The translations under genes were made by a program, and so were the position numbers. Shown here one piece after another: positions 43,552-51,834 of a stretch of 64,000 nt of DNA (the stretch's first letter is position 1; the number at the start of each line of letters is the position of its first letter). A model generated the notes under the pieces. It was given only the letters and a program-made list of their open reading frames with translations. It searched no databases and had not been told where the DNA came from. The DNA is from Streptomyces lanatus. GTDB taxonomy: Bacteria; Actinomycetota; Actinomycetes; Streptomycetales; Streptomycetaceae. The DNA lies in NCBI RefSeq assembly GCF_014655715.1, contig NZ_BNBM01000009.1:291715-355714 (forward strand), in the 5' to 3' direction.

Positions 43552-44308
43552 CGCCGAGGGCGTCCTGCGCCTCGTCGAGCAACCGACGCAGCCGCAGCGC
43601 GTCCACGGCCACAGCGGTCACCAGTACGGCGGGCCCGGCGAGGGGCATGACGGCGGCACCCTCCCCCAGCACCCGGCCCGCCACCGGCTCCTCGGCGAAC
43701 TCGGGCCGTACGACGACGAGCTGACCGACGGCGCGCATCCCACCGAGCCCCGCGGGCCCGTCCCAGCCGCCCGGCGCCCCGGGCCCGCAGCAGAGCTCCT
43801 GGTCGAGGACGACCCGCCCGGCGACGCTCACCCGGATCCGGCTACCGAGCCGCCCGGGCTCCTCCCCCACCCGCCCGAGCACCTGCTCCTCGCGCAGCAG
43901 GAGCCGCCCTGTCGCGGCGACGTCGACGTGGGTCGTGACGGACAGATCACTGCCGTGGGCGGAGATCAACTGCTCGGGCAGCCAGGCGAGTTCGCCTCCT
44001 TCGGAGACGTCGAGCCGTACGTCGTAGTGCGCCTCGCCCTTGCTCTGCCCGGGCAGCGCGATGGTGGCGGCGGCCGACCCGACCCTCAGCCGCGCCCCTT
44101 CCTCCACCCTCGCCTCCACCGCGAAGCGGTCCCCGCCGAGCGGCCCGCTCATCGCCCCGACCAGCATGACCCGCGCCTCGGCACCGCTCCCCCGCGTCCG
44201 CCGCAGCGCGAGCGGCCCCTCACCCTCAAGGACGGGCAGCGAAGTGCCACCCCTCCCGTCTGCCCGGGCGACGATCCGAGCGCTGGCGCGCACCCCGCTC
44301 ACGGTCAC
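43544..44308 (-). CDS. ureD: urease accessory protein UreD
   Basis: 254 residues from GTG 44308, overlapping the ureG stop (GTGA); a longer frame to 44341 is inside ureG. UreD features: LVGAMSGPLGGDRFAVEARV, EGARLRVGSAAATIALPG and LPEQLISAHGSDLSVTTHV. UreD (UreH) scaffolds UreF and UreG on apo-urease for nickel insertion. It is the last gene of the operon ureABCFGD. Confidence 0.92.
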   Translation of the reverse strand: MTVSGVRASARIVARADGRGGTSLPVLEGEGPLALRRTRGSGAEARVMLVGAMSGPLGGDRFAVEARVEEGARLRVGSAAATIALPGQSKGEAHYDVRLDVSEGGELAWLPEQLISAHGSDLSVTTHVDVAATGRLLLREEQVLGRVGEEPGRLGSRIRVSVAGRVVLDQELCCGPGAPGGWDGPAGLGGMRAVGQLVVVRPEFAEEPVAGRVLGEGAAVMPLAGPAVLVTAVAVDALRLRRLLDEAQDALGVN

Positions 44309-44982
44309 GCCGTCCAGGCGGCGAACTGGGCCCGCACCCACGCGGCGACGTCCTCGACGCCGGTCCCGCTCCGCAACGACTGGAACACGACCGGCAGTTC
44401 GGCGCGCTGTGCCTTGGCGTCGGCCGCCATCCGCGCCAGGTCTGAGCCGACGTACGGTGCGAGGTCGGTCTTGTTGACGACGAGCAGATCGGCGGTGGTG
44501 ACCCCGGGCCCGCCCTTCCTCGGGATGTCGTCCCCTCCGGCCACGTCGATCACAAAGATCTGTACGTCCACGAGCCCCTTGGAGAAGGTGGCGGTGAGAT
44601 TGTCCCCACCGGACTCGACCAGGATGAGATCCAGCGGCCCGACCTCGTCCTCCAGATCCTCGACGGCTTCGAGGTTCGCGGAGATGTCGTCCCGGATGGC
44701 CGTGTGCGGACAGGCCCCCGTCTCCACGGCGCTGATCCGCTCGGGCGGCAACACGGCCTCCCGCAACAGGAATTCGGCGTCCTCTCGCGTGTAGATGTCA
44801 TTGGTGACGACGGCCAAGGACAGCTCGTCACGCAGGGCGCGGCAGAGCGCGGCGACGGTGGCGGTCTTGCCGGATCCGACGGGGCCGCCGAGTCCGATGC
44901 GGAACGCTCTGCGGGATCCATCGGGGCGGTGCGCGTCGGCGCTGACGGCAGAAGGACCGTCGTGGGAGTGGTCGAGATGCAT
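44305..44982 (-). CDS. ureG: urease accessory GTPase UreG
   Basis: 225 residues from ATG 44982, preceded by AAGGAG. The SIMIBI GTPase motifs are intact: P-loop GGPVGSGKTA, metal-binding CPH (ETGACPHTAIRDD), ESGGDNL, and NKTDLAPY. The N-terminus carries a short His cluster (MHLDHSHDG), possibly aiding nickel handling because the cluster has no ureE. It is separated from ureF by 452 bp of repeat DNA. Confidence 0.95.
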   Translation of the reverse strand: MHLDHSHDGPSAVSADAHRPDGSRRAFRIGLGGPVGSGKTATVAALCRALRDELSLAVVTNDIYTREDAEFLLREAVLPPERISAVETGACPHTAIRDDISANLEAVEDLEDEVGPLDLILVESGGDNLTATFSKGLVDVQIFVIDVAGGDDIPRKGGPGVTTADLLVVNKTDLAPYVGSDLARMAADAKAQRAELPVVFQSLRSGTGVEDVAAWVRAQFAAWTA

Positions 44983-45434
44983 CGGGAGGCTCCTTCTCTG
45001 TGTGTGGTCTGTGGAACGGCTCTTCCTCGCCCCCGCCGCCCCTACCCGTCCCATCCTTCTGGGGCTCCGCCCCAGACCCCGCTCCTCAAACGCCGGAGGG
45101 GCTGAATTCCAGCGACCGCCGGAGGTACTGGACTTTCAGGTGACGACGGCGGCTCTGGGCCTTCTGTTGACGACGGCGGGACTGGACTTCTCAGCTCACG
45201 ACGACGGGGCTGGATCTCTCAGCTCACGGCGGCGGGGCTGGACTTCTGCCGACGACGGCGGCTCTGGTTTTCTCAGCCCTCGACGGCGGGGCTGGACTTC
45301 TCAGCTCACGACGGCGGGTGAGGCTTTTCAGCCCGTCCGGCGTTTGAGGACGAGGCCCGTTCAGGGCCGAAGCGGGGGTCCGGGGGCGGCAGCCCCCGGG
45401 GACGGGACGGGTAGGGGCGGCGGGGGCGAACCCC
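44983..45434. repeat. non-coding repeat element between ureF and ureG
   Basis: A structured element fills this gap. A 26-bp perfect inverted repeat forms the outer arms (45027-45052 with 45404-45429); inner arms around CCTCAAACGCCGGA (45084-45097) pair with TCCGGCGTTTGAGG (45336-45349). Between them lies an imperfect tandem array of about 28-bp units with core ACGACGGCGGGGCTGGACTT. The arms are of the kind seen at many intergenic sites in Streptomyces genomes. No protein-coding region is convincing here. Confidence 0.85.
45143..45334. repeat. tandem array, seven imperfect 28-bp units
   Basis: Units start at 45143, 45170, 45198, 45226, 45252, 45280 and 45308 (26-28 bp each). The consensus begins ACGACGGCGGGGCTGGACTT and ends CTCAGCTC. 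There are no spacers, so this is not a CRISPR array. It sits inside the inverted-repeat arms at 45027-45429. Confidence 0.85.
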
Positions 45435-46109
45435 TCAGGACGCGAACAACCGCACGGCACAAGCGGCATGCACCTCCGCCCCGATCTCCAGCAACGGCGA
45501 AGACACCGCAGGCAGCTCATCGACCCCGCCCGCGACAACACCCCGCCCCGCCTCCACCGCCCGATCCACCACCCGGTCCAGCTCCGGCGCCAACCGCGCC
45601 AGCACAGCCGTAGCGTCAAACGGATCAAGACTCAGCAACCGCACCGTCGCACTCGCCGCCCCACTCACACTCTCGTACGCCGCACAGTAAGCCGCCTCCT
45701 CCGCCCCCAACCCCGCGGCCCGAGCCACCACCCCCAGCACAACCGGCTGATGGGCCCCCTTGGGAAACCGCCGAGCCAGAGTCTCAAGCTCCGCCGAGGG
45801 CCACGTGGCCCGACCGGCCCGCATCAACTGCCGCCCCAGCTTCCGCGCGGCCAGCCGCAGCGCAGGCGACGGCGTACGAGCATCCGCAGCCTCGTCCAAG
45901 GCCACTACATCAACCCCACCCGCGGCAGCCGCAGCGAGCGAGGCAGCGACCAGCCCGGCCGTGTGCAGCCGCCCTCGGCAGAACTCCTCCAGACTCGCGG
46001 CCCCGGTGATCCGCCCCGCCTTGACGGCCGCCTCGGCCCCACCGGAGTGCGCATGCCCCCCGGCGGGAAAGCGGCCGTCGGCAAGCACCAATAGAGCAGC
46101 CCTAGACAT
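45435..46109 (-). CDS. ureF: urease accessory protein UreF
   Basis: 224 residues from ATG 46109. All-helical UreF features: LLVLADGRFPAGGHAHSGGAEAAVKAG, PVVLGVVARAAGLGAEEAAYCAAYESVSGAASATVRLL, and a C-terminal SPLLEIGAEVHAACAVRLFAS. UreF gates UreG GTP hydrolysis during metallocentre assembly. It starts 13 bp after ureC; the following ureG is unusually distant because of the repeat element. Confidence 0.93.
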   Translation of the reverse strand: MSRAALLVLADGRFPAGGHAHSGGAEAAVKAGRITGAASLEEFCRGRLHTAGLVAASLAAAAAGGVDVVALDEAADARTPSPALRLAARKLGRQLMRAGRATWPSAELETLARRFPKGAHQPVVLGVVARAAGLGAEEAAYCAAYESVSGAASATVRLLSLDPFDATAVLARLAPELDRVVDRAVEAGRGVVAGGVDELPAVSSPLLEIGAEVHAACAVRLFAS

Positions 46110-46122
46110 CACAGAACCACCC

Positions 46123-47844
46123 TCAGAACAGGAAATACCGCTGAGCCATGGGCAGTTCGGCGGCCGGAGTCGCCTCCACCAGCTCCCCGTCGATATGCAC
46201 GGCGAAGCTGTCGGGATCGATCCGTACGTCCGGCCGCGCGTCGTTCTCGCGCATGTCGGCCTTGGTGACCCCACGGGTCGACTCGATGCCCACGAACCGC
46301 TTCCCGAGCTGAAGCCGCTCCGGAAGCCCGTCCTCGATGGCGAGGGGCGCCACGAAGTTGACGGAGTTGGACGCCGGCGCCCGCCCGATCGCGCCGAACA
46401 TCGGCCGGGGCAGGATCGGCTGCGGGGTGGGGATGGAGGCGTTGGCGTCGCCCATCTGCGCGTACGCGATCTGCCCGCCCTTGATGACGAGCTGCGGCTT
46501 GACCCCGAAGAACGCCGGTTCCCACAGCACGAGGTCGGCTAGCTTGCCGCTCTCCACGGAGCCGATCTCACGGCCGAGGCCCTGGGCGAGCGCGGGGTTG
46601 ATCGTGTACTTGGCGACGTAGCGCCGCACCCGCCGGTTGTCGGCCCGTCCGTCCCCGGGCAGCGCACCGCGCCGCCCCTTCATCACATGCGCGGTCTGCC
46701 AGGTCCGCATGATGACCTCGCCGACCCGCCCCATGGCCTGCGCATCGGACGAGATGATCGAGATCGCGCCGAGGTCGTGGAGGATGTCCTCCGCGCCGAT
46801 GGTCGACGGCCGGATCCGTGACTCGGCGAAGGCGAGGTCCTCGGGCACGGCGGCGTTGAGGTGGTGGCACACCATCAGCATGTCGAGGTGTTCCTCGGCG
46901 GTGTTGACGGTGAACGGCCGGGTCGGGTTGGTCGAGCTGGGCAGTACGTGCGGCTCGGAGACGACGCTCATGATGTCCGGCGCGTGCCCGCCGCCCGCGC
47001 CCTCGGTGTGGTACGCGTGGATGCCGCGTCCGGCGATCGCGGCGAGGGTGTCGCGGACGAAGCCCGCCTCGTTCAACGTGTCCGTGTGGATGGCGATCTG
47101 GATGCCGGTCTGGTCGGCGACGGTGAGCGAGGCGTCGATGACGGCCGGGGTGGAGCCCCAGTCCTCGTGCAGCTTGAGGCCGAGCGCGCCGCCGCGGATC
47201 TGGGACAGCATCGCCTCGTGGGAGACGGTGTTGCCCTTGCCCAGCAGGCCGAAGTTGACGGGGTGGCCCTCCATCGCCTCCAGCATCCGGGCCAGATGCC
47301 AGGGGCCGGGCGTGACCGTGGTCGCCTTCGAACCCTCGGCGGGACCCGTGCCGCCACCAACCAGCGTCGTAATCCCGGAGGCGAGCGCCTCGTCCGCGAT
47401 CTGCGGGCAGATGAAGTGGACGTGCGCGTCGATCGCGCCGGCCGTCAGGATCCGCCCGTTGCCCGCGATGATCTCCGTCTCGGGGCCGATGACGAGGTCG
47501 GGGTGCACCCCGTCCATCGTGTCGGGGTTGCCCGCCTTGCCGATGCCGGTGATCCGGCCGTCGCGGATGCCGACGTCGGCCTTGACGATGCCCCAGTGGT
47601 CGATGACGACGACACCGGTGATGACGGTGTCCGGGGTGCCTTCGGCGCGGGTGGCCCGCGACTGGCCCATGGACTCGCGGATGACCTTGCCGCCGCCGAA
47701 CACGGCCTCGTCACCGGCGAGTCCGGGGCCGCCGGAACGGTCCTCCTCGATCTCGACCAGCAGGTCGGTGTCGGCGAGCCGGATGCGGTCACCGGTGGTC
47801 GGGCCGAACAGGTCGGCGTAAGCGGCACGGGAGATCTCAGGCAT
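46123..47844 (-). CDS. ureC: urease alpha subunit
   Basis: 573 residues from ATG 47844 (8 nt after GGAGG); GTG 47853 overlaps the ribosome-binding site. Catalytic residues are visible: Ni ligands in DAHVHF, the carbamylated lysine in LGLKLHEDWG, His in IAIHTDTLNE and AYHTEGAGGGHAPD, catalytic flap MVCHHLN, and Asp in SSDAQAMGRVGE. It hydrolyses urea to ammonia and carbamate. The start overlaps the ureB stop by 8 bp. Confidence 0.97.
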   Translation of the reverse strand: MPEISRAAYADLFGPTTGDRIRLADTDLLVEIEEDRSGGPGLAGDEAVFGGGKVIRESMGQSRATRAEGTPDTVITGVVVIDHWGIVKADVGIRDGRITGIGKAGNPDTMDGVHPDLVIGPETEIIAGNGRILTAGAIDAHVHFICPQIADEALASGITTLVGGGTGPAEGSKATTVTPGPWHLARMLEAMEGHPVNFGLLGKGNTVSHEAMLSQIRGGALGLKLHEDWGSTPAVIDASLTVADQTGIQIAIHTDTLNEAGFVRDTLAAIAGRGIHAYHTEGAGGGHAPDIMSVVSEPHVLPSSTNPTRPFTVNTAEEHLDMLMVCHHLNAAVPEDLAFAESRIRPSTIGAEDILHDLGAISIISSDAQAMGRVGEVIMRTWQTAHVMKGRRGALPGDGRADNRRVRRYVAKYTINPALAQGLGREIGSVESGKLADLVLWEPAFFGVKPQLVIKGGQIAYAQMGDANASIPTPQPILPRPMFGAIGRAPASNSVNFVAPLAIEDGLPERLQLGKRFVGIESTRGVTKADMRENDARPDVRIDPDSFAVHIDGELVEATPAAELPMAQRYFLF

Positions 47845-48148
47845 CGAGGGCACCTCCGGTCTCCCCGCGCAGTCCGGGCACCACTCGGGCGCCGGTGAGC
47901 GGGACGAGTTCGACGTCGACGGGGATGCCGGGCTCGAAGCGCACGGCGGTACCGGCGGCGATGTTCAGCCGCTTGCCGCGGGCTGCCGCACGGTCGAAGT
48001 CCAGGCCGGGGTTGGCCTCGGCGAAGTGGTAGTGGGAGCCGACCTGGACGGGCCGGTCGGCGGCGTTGAGGACGGTGAGGCGGGTGACCTCGCGGCCCTC
48101 GTTGTAGACGATCGGGTCCTCGGCGAAGAGGATCTCTCCGGGAATCAC
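47837..48148 (-). CDS. ureB: urease beta subunit
   Basis: 103 residues from a GTG start. Conserved MIPGEILFAEDPIVYNEGRE, VGSHYHFAEANPGLDFDR and RLNIAAGTAVRFEPG are typical of UreB. It lies between ureA (14 bp upstream) and ureC (8-bp overlap), the usual separate-subunit layout of actinobacteria. Confidence 0.95.
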   Translation of the reverse strand: MIPGEILFAEDPIVYNEGREVTRLTVLNAADRPVQVGSHYHFAEANPGLDFDRAAARGKRLNIAAGTAVRFEPGIPVDVELVPLTGARVVPGLRGETGGALDA

Positions 48149-48162
48149 GGCGGCCTCCCCCG

Positions 48163-48465
48163 TCAGACGATCGGGTCGTGGACGGTGACGAGCTTGGTGC
48201 CGTCGGGGAAGGTCGCCTCGACCTGGACGTCGTGGATCATCTCGGGGATGCCCTCCATGACGTCGTCCCTGGTCAGCAGCTTGCGTCCGGAGGACATGAG
48301 CTCCGCGACGGTACGGCCGTCCCGGGCGCCCTCAAGGATGTGCGAGGTGATGAGGGCGACCGCCTCGGGGTGGTTCAGCTTCAGGCCGCGGGCCCGGCGC
48401 TTCTCGGCGACATCGGCCGCCACGTGGATGAGCAGCCTCTCTTGCTCGTGCGGGGTCAGTTGCAC
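48163..48465 (-). CDS. ureA: urease gamma subunit
   Basis: 100 residues from GTG 48465, giving the family's standard start MQLTPHEQERLLIHVAADVA; the frame continues to 48477 but lacks similarity there. Other conserved parts: LKLNHPEAVALITSHILEGA and MIHDVQVEATFPDGTKLVTVHDPI. First gene of the urease operon; GAGGTGG precedes the start. Confidence 0.95.
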   Translation of the reverse strand: MQLTPHEQERLLIHVAADVAEKRRARGLKLNHPEAVALITSHILEGARDGRTVAELMSSGRKLLTRDDVMEGIPEMIHDVQVEATFPDGTKLVTVHDPIV

Positions 48466-48597
48466 GTCCCACCTCACAGTCCTCGCTCCGGACCGTGCGG
48501 GGTCCGGTTGCCGCGGCCACGAGGCAAAGTGCCTGGTGGCGTGGATGGGCAGGCTAGTTGGACCGCGTTTCGGCCACGTTAACCGAGCTGTGACCTC

Positions 48598-49218
48598 TCA
48601 GGCATCGGCCGGCATGCTCATCAGGGCCCGCAGCCCGTCCTGGAGGACCTCCACCGGCACTCCCCCGAACAGGGCCTGCTGGGCGACGAAGCCCTGAACC
48701 GTGGCGATCATGGTGCGCGCGACATGGTCCGCGGGGATGTCCGACCGCATCATCCCGGCGTCCTGGTACGCCTCGACGGCCAGCACCCAGCTCTCGCGCA
48801 GCTCGGTGTACACCTCCGTCAGCACCGCCGCCAGCTCCTCGTTGCGTACGGTCTCCGCCCAGACCTGCATGATCAGCTGAGGGAAGAGCGGCTCGCCCGC
48901 GACGTTCAGGGACGACCAGACGCGCAGTGTGCGGCCCAAGACCAGGCCGACCAGCAGGTCCGGCGGAGGCGGCGGGCTCTGCCGGGTGACATCGGCGAAG
49001 GCGGCGCGGATCTCGCCGAGGACCTCTTTGACGATCGCGGCGATCAGCTCGTCCTTGCCGCTGAAGTAGCGGTACACCGCGCCGGCCGAGAGATCGACCT
49101 CCTTCAGCACGTCCTGCATCGACGTGGCGTGGAAGCCGTTACGGGCGAAGAGCCGGGCGGCGCCGTCGAGGATCTGCCGGCGGCGGGCGTCGAGGTGCTC
49201 CTGGGATACGCGTGCCAT
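48598..49218 (-). CDS. TetR-family transcriptional regulator
   Basis: 206 residues from ATG 49218. The N-terminal helix-turn-helix reads ILDGAARLFARNGFHATSMQDVLKEVDLSAGAVYRYFSGKDEL in two helices around residues 15-60; the C-terminal domain is of the TetR_C type. It is divergent from a membrane-protein gene with repeated operator-like sequence between, so it probably represses itself and that gene. No relation to the neighbouring urease operon is evident. Confidence 0.92.
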   Translation of the reverse strand: MARVSQEHLDARRRQILDGAARLFARNGFHATSMQDVLKEVDLSAGAVYRYFSGKDELIAAIVKEVLGEIRAAFADVTRQSPPPPPDLLVGLVLGRTLRVWSSLNVAGEPLFPQLIMQVWAETVRNEELAAVLTEVYTELRESWVLAVEAYQDAGMMRSDIPADHVARTMIATVQGFVAQQALFGGVPVEVLQDGLRALMSMPADA

Positions 49219-49225
49219 GGTCCAC

Positions 49226-49308
49226 AAACTAAAACGAACATTCCTTCTTGACAAGGAACGGGTCCCGGAGGGACGGTGGCGACACAACAAAAACGAACGA
49301 TCCTTCTT
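49226..49308. promoter_or_regulatory. divergent promoter with repeated TetR operator
   Basis: A 19-bp element (AAAACGAACATTCCTTCTT, 49231-49249) recurs at 49290-49308 with 17 of 19 bases identical, one copy near each promoter. A dyad TTCCTT-N6-AAGGAA covers 49241-49258. On the minus strand -35 TTGTCA (49249-49254) and -10 TAGTTT (49226-49231) are 17 bp apart, overlapping the first copy. Confidence 0.65.
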
Positions 49309-49353
49309 TTTACTTGGCCATGCGGCCGAGCCAAGCCCTCTGAGGGAGTCCCC

Positions 49354-50325
49354 ATGTCCACCCGCCGCCTGATCGCGGTCGTCGTCCTCGTCCCCGTCCT
49401 CGCCGCCCTCGCCCTGTGGGCCTTCGCCTGGCCCGCCGCCCGCACCGCACCGCGCGACCTGCCGCTCGGCGTGGCCGGAACGGCCACGGCCACCGCACAG
49501 CTGGAGCGGCAATTGGAGCAGCACGAGGGCGCGTTCGAGATCCACCGCTACGCCGACGAGGCCGCCGCCCGGGACGCCATCGAGGACCGGACCGTATACG
49601 GCGCCGTGGTCGCCACCCCGCAGGGCCCGCAGCTGCTCACCGCCTCGGCGGCGGGTCCGACCGTCGCCCAGTTCCTGCAGCAGGCGATGGCCACCGAGGG
49701 CGCCCAGGTCAAGACCGTCGACGTCGTCCCCGCACCCGAGAGCGACCCGCGCGGCGCGGCCCTGAACGCGAGCGTCCTGCCGCTGGCCCTGGCCGGCATC
49801 GCGGCCGGCGCCGCGGTGACCCTGCTCGGACTGCGCGGCGTCCGGGCCGTGGGCGCCCTGGTCGGCGCGGCCGCCCTGACCGGTGTGATCGCCGGCGCGC
49901 TCGCGCACAGCTGGCTCGGCGTGCTCACCGGCGACTGGTGGACCGAGGCCGGGGTGTTCGCCCTGGCGACCCTGGCCGTGAGCGCCGCCGTCGCCGGGCT
50001 CGCCGCACTCATCGGCACCGCGGGTGTCGGACTCATGGCGGGCGTGGTGATGCTGTTCGGCAACCCGTTCTCCGGTGCGCCCTCGGCGCCGCAGATGCTG
50101 CCGGAGCCGGTCGGCACGATCGGCCAGTGGCTGCCGCCCGGCGCGGGCACGACCCTGCTGCGCTCGGTGTCCTTCTTCGACGGCGCGGCGGCGACCGGCC
50201 CGGCCCTGACCCTGACCTGGTGGGCCGCACTCGGCCTGGGCGCCGTACTGCTCGGCAACGCGCTCAAGGCGAGGCCGAAGAGCGCCCAGCCCTCGCCCGA
50301 GCGGGAGCTGGCGCCCGTCGGCTGA
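49354..50325 (+). CDS. ABC-2/YhgE-like membrane protein
   Basis: 323 residues with GAGGGAG before the ATG. One N-terminal membrane helix, an extracytoplasmic domain (about 30-150, VAGTATATAQLERQLEQ, TVYGAVVATPQGPQLLTASAAG), then about five C-terminal helices with the family signature LPPGAGTTLLRSVSFFDG. This topology matches YhgE/Pip and DUF3533-type ABC-2-like permeases, often involved in export or stress resistance, but there is no ATPase partner. Probably controlled by the divergent TetR. Confidence 0.82.
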   Translation: MSTRRLIAVVVLVPVLAALALWAFAWPAARTAPRDLPLGVAGTATATAQLERQLEQHEGAFEIHRYADEAAARDAIEDRTVYGAVVATPQGPQLLTASAAGPTVAQFLQQAMATEGAQVKTVDVVPAPESDPRGAALNASVLPLALAGIAAGAAVTLLGLRGVRAVGALVGAAALTGVIAGALAHSWLGVLTGDWWTEAGVFALATLAVSAAVAGLAALIGTAGVGLMAGVVMLFGNPFSGAPSAPQMLPEPVGTIGQWLPPGAGTTLLRSVSFFDGAAATGPALTLTWWAALGLGAVLLGNALKARPKSAQPSPERELAPVG

Positions 50326-50344
50326 CCCGCGGGCACACCGAACC

Positions 50345-50384
50345 GACCGTGCACCCCCGCCGTAGCGGACGGGGGTGCACGGTC
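50345..50384. terminator. strong intrinsic terminator
   Basis: A perfect 15-bp stem (GACCGTGCACCCCCG, 10-nt loop, CGGGGGTGCACGGTC) followed by TTGT. It lies between two convergent genes, the membrane protein and the Phd-like antitoxin, and can serve both. Confidence 0.9.
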
Positions 50385-50412
50385 TTGTCGTATCGGAGGC
50401 GAGTAGGCGGCG

Positions 50413-50709
50413 CTAGGCGGGATTGACCCCGCGGTGCTCCGCCGCAATGCCGAAGCGCTGACGTTCGCGGGGAGCGGAAGCGACCTCGCGGACGCTGGAG
50501 ACGGCGCTGATCACCTGCTCCTCGCCGAGTTCGGCGAGCTCCGCAGGCTCCCCGAGCTTTTCCAGTCGTTCGAGGTCAGAGGCGGAGACAAGGGCGACAA
50601 GGGGCTTGCCGTGACGGGTCACTACGACGCGCTCGCCGCCGTACACCACGCGATTGATCAGATCGGCGAGCTCAGCCCTGGCTTGCGTCACCGGAATCTC
50701 GTAGGCCAT
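50413..50709 (-). CDS. Phd/YefM-family antitoxin without adjacent toxin
   Basis: 98 residues from ATG 50709 with GGGGAG upstream. The Phd/YefM fold is clear: MAYEIPVTQARAELADLINRV, then GGERVVVTRHGKPLVALVSASDLERLE. The C-terminal 40 residues, which in true antitoxins wrap the toxin, are Glu/Ala-rich. No Doc, RelE/YoeB or other toxin gene lies on either side: downstream is a terminator, upstream is clpP on the opposite strand. It may be a solitary DNA-binding regulator. A dyad-rich promoter is shared with clpP. Confidence 0.9.
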   Translation of the reverse strand: MAYEIPVTQARAELADLINRVVYGGERVVVTRHGKPLVALVSASDLERLEKLGEPAELAELGEEQVISAVSSVREVASAPRERQRFGIAAEHRGVNPA

Positions 50710-50727
50710 GCTCCCCACATTACTGGA

Positions 50728-50753
50728 TGTACGTCCTGTACATTTTTTACAGG
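50728..50753. promoter_or_regulatory. dyads in the phd-clpP divergent promoter
   Basis: Two overlapping dyads, TGTAC-N5-GTACA (50728-50742) and CCTGTA-N7-TACAGG (50735-50753), occupy the 69-bp spacer in a locally AT-rich stretch. Phd/YefM proteins bind short palindromes containing TGTACA, so autoregulation with effect on clpP is likely. Confidence 0.6.
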
Positions 50754-50778
50754 CACCCCGGCAACGGAGGCGTGAGTC

Positions 50779-51414
50779 ATGACCCGACCGTCCGCCCGCT
50801 ATGTACTGCCCGAGATCACCGAGCGCACGAGCAACGGCCTCAGGACACAGGACCCCTACTCGAAGCTGCTGGAGGAACGGATCGTCTTCCTCGGCACACA
50901 GATCGACGACACCTCGGCGAACGACGTGATGGCCCAGTTCATGTACCTGGAGCACAAGGACCCCGACCAGGACATCTCGCTGTACATCAATTCACCCGGC
51001 GGCTCGTTCAGCGCGATGTCCGCCATCTACGACACGCTGCGCTACGTCACCTGTGACGTGGAGACGATCTGCCTGGGCCAGGCCGGCTCGGCCGGTGCGG
51101 TGCTGCTGGCCGCGGGCACTCCCGGCAAGCGGTTCGCGCTGCCGGGGGCGCGGGTGGTGATCCATCAGCCGGCGCTGCCCGAGCCGGTCGAGGGACAGGC
51201 GAGCGATCTGGCCATCCAGGCCGACGAACTGACGCGGGTTCGGACCCGGCTGGAGGAGATGCTCGCCGAGCACACCGGGCGCAGCCGTGAGCAAGTGGCC
51301 GAGGACATCGAGCGGGACAAGATCCTCACCGCCCAGGAGGCGGTGGAGTACGGCCTCGTGGACCGGATCATCCCCAGCCGCAAGACCACCCTCGCGCCAC
51401 CGACGGGGCGGTGA
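50779..51414 (+). CDS. clpP: ATP-dependent Clp protease proteolytic subunit
   Basis: 211 residues. ClpP motifs: INSPGGSFSAMSAIYDTL, catalytic Ser in GQAGSAGAVLLAAG, His in RVVIHQP, Asp in the DIERDKILTAQEAVEYGLVD segment. The N-terminus (SARYVLPEITERTSNG) resembles the second ClpP of actinobacterial pairs. It is a lone clpP rather than the clpP1P2 operon, so it may be a specialised paralogue. Divergent from an orphan Phd-like antitoxin, a protein class normally destroyed by Clp or Lon proteases. Confidence 0.93.
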   Translation: MTRPSARYVLPEITERTSNGLRTQDPYSKLLEERIVFLGTQIDDTSANDVMAQFMYLEHKDPDQDISLYINSPGGSFSAMSAIYDTLRYVTCDVETICLGQAGSAGAVLLAAGTPGKRFALPGARVVIHQPALPEPVEGQASDLAIQADELTRVRTRLEEMLAEHTGRSREQVAEDIERDKILTAQEAVEYGLVDRIIPSRKTTLAPPTGR

Positions 51415-51421
51415 TCGGCCG

Positions 51422-51730
51422 GTGCTGCCACCCGAGTTGCCGCCGCTGCCCGCGCTGACGCGCGCGGAGGGGGAGTTGATCGACCGATATCTGGATGTGG
51501 TGGACCTGCTCGGCCGGATCAATCCGGCGCAGCACGGCGACACCTACCGCGGGCTGCGCGCCGCCCAGGCGCTCGTGAGCAGAGCGGCCGAGCTGCGGGA
51601 CGCGCTGGCGCTCATGCACCAGCGAGGTGAGACGGAGCTGCACGCTCCCACGCTGGCGCGTGCGTTGCGCGTGCTGGACGGAGAGCGCCGCACGGCTCGT
51701 GTCACGGTGCCGCCGCGCTCCGACAGTTGA
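51422..51730 (+). CDS. conserved small protein downstream of clpP
   Basis: 102 residues from GTG 51422, starting 7 bp after the clpP stop (MLPPELPPLPALTRAEGELIDRYLDVVDLLGRINPAQHG). Mostly helical, no cysteines, no signal or membrane segment. Operon position suggests a ClpP-related role, but I do not recognise the family. The start is weakly supported (no strong ribosome-binding site). Confidence 0.65.
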   Translation: MLPPELPPLPALTRAEGELIDRYLDVVDLLGRINPAQHGDTYRGLRAAQALVSRAAELRDALALMHQRGETELHAPTLARALRVLDGERRTARVTVPPRSDS

Positions 51731-51787
51731 CGACGCGTACAGCCGGATTCCGGACGTCCCGGCCCACTGACGAGGCGTCCGGAGCCG

Positions 51788-51834
51788 CGCCGAAACGGAC
51801 CGAACGGGTTACCCCCTTTCGGCGTAGCCGACCA
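51788..51834 (+). terminator. hairpin after the clpP operon
   Basis: CGCCGAAA (51788-51795) pairs with TTTCGGCG (51827-51834) across a 31-nt loop, 58 bp past the last stop. Weak candidate; the long loop makes it uncertain. Confidence 0.3.

Noticed and set aside
45143..45334. Possible CRISPR array
   Set aside because: The 28-bp units are directly adjacent without unique spacers and are imperfect; no cas genes are present.
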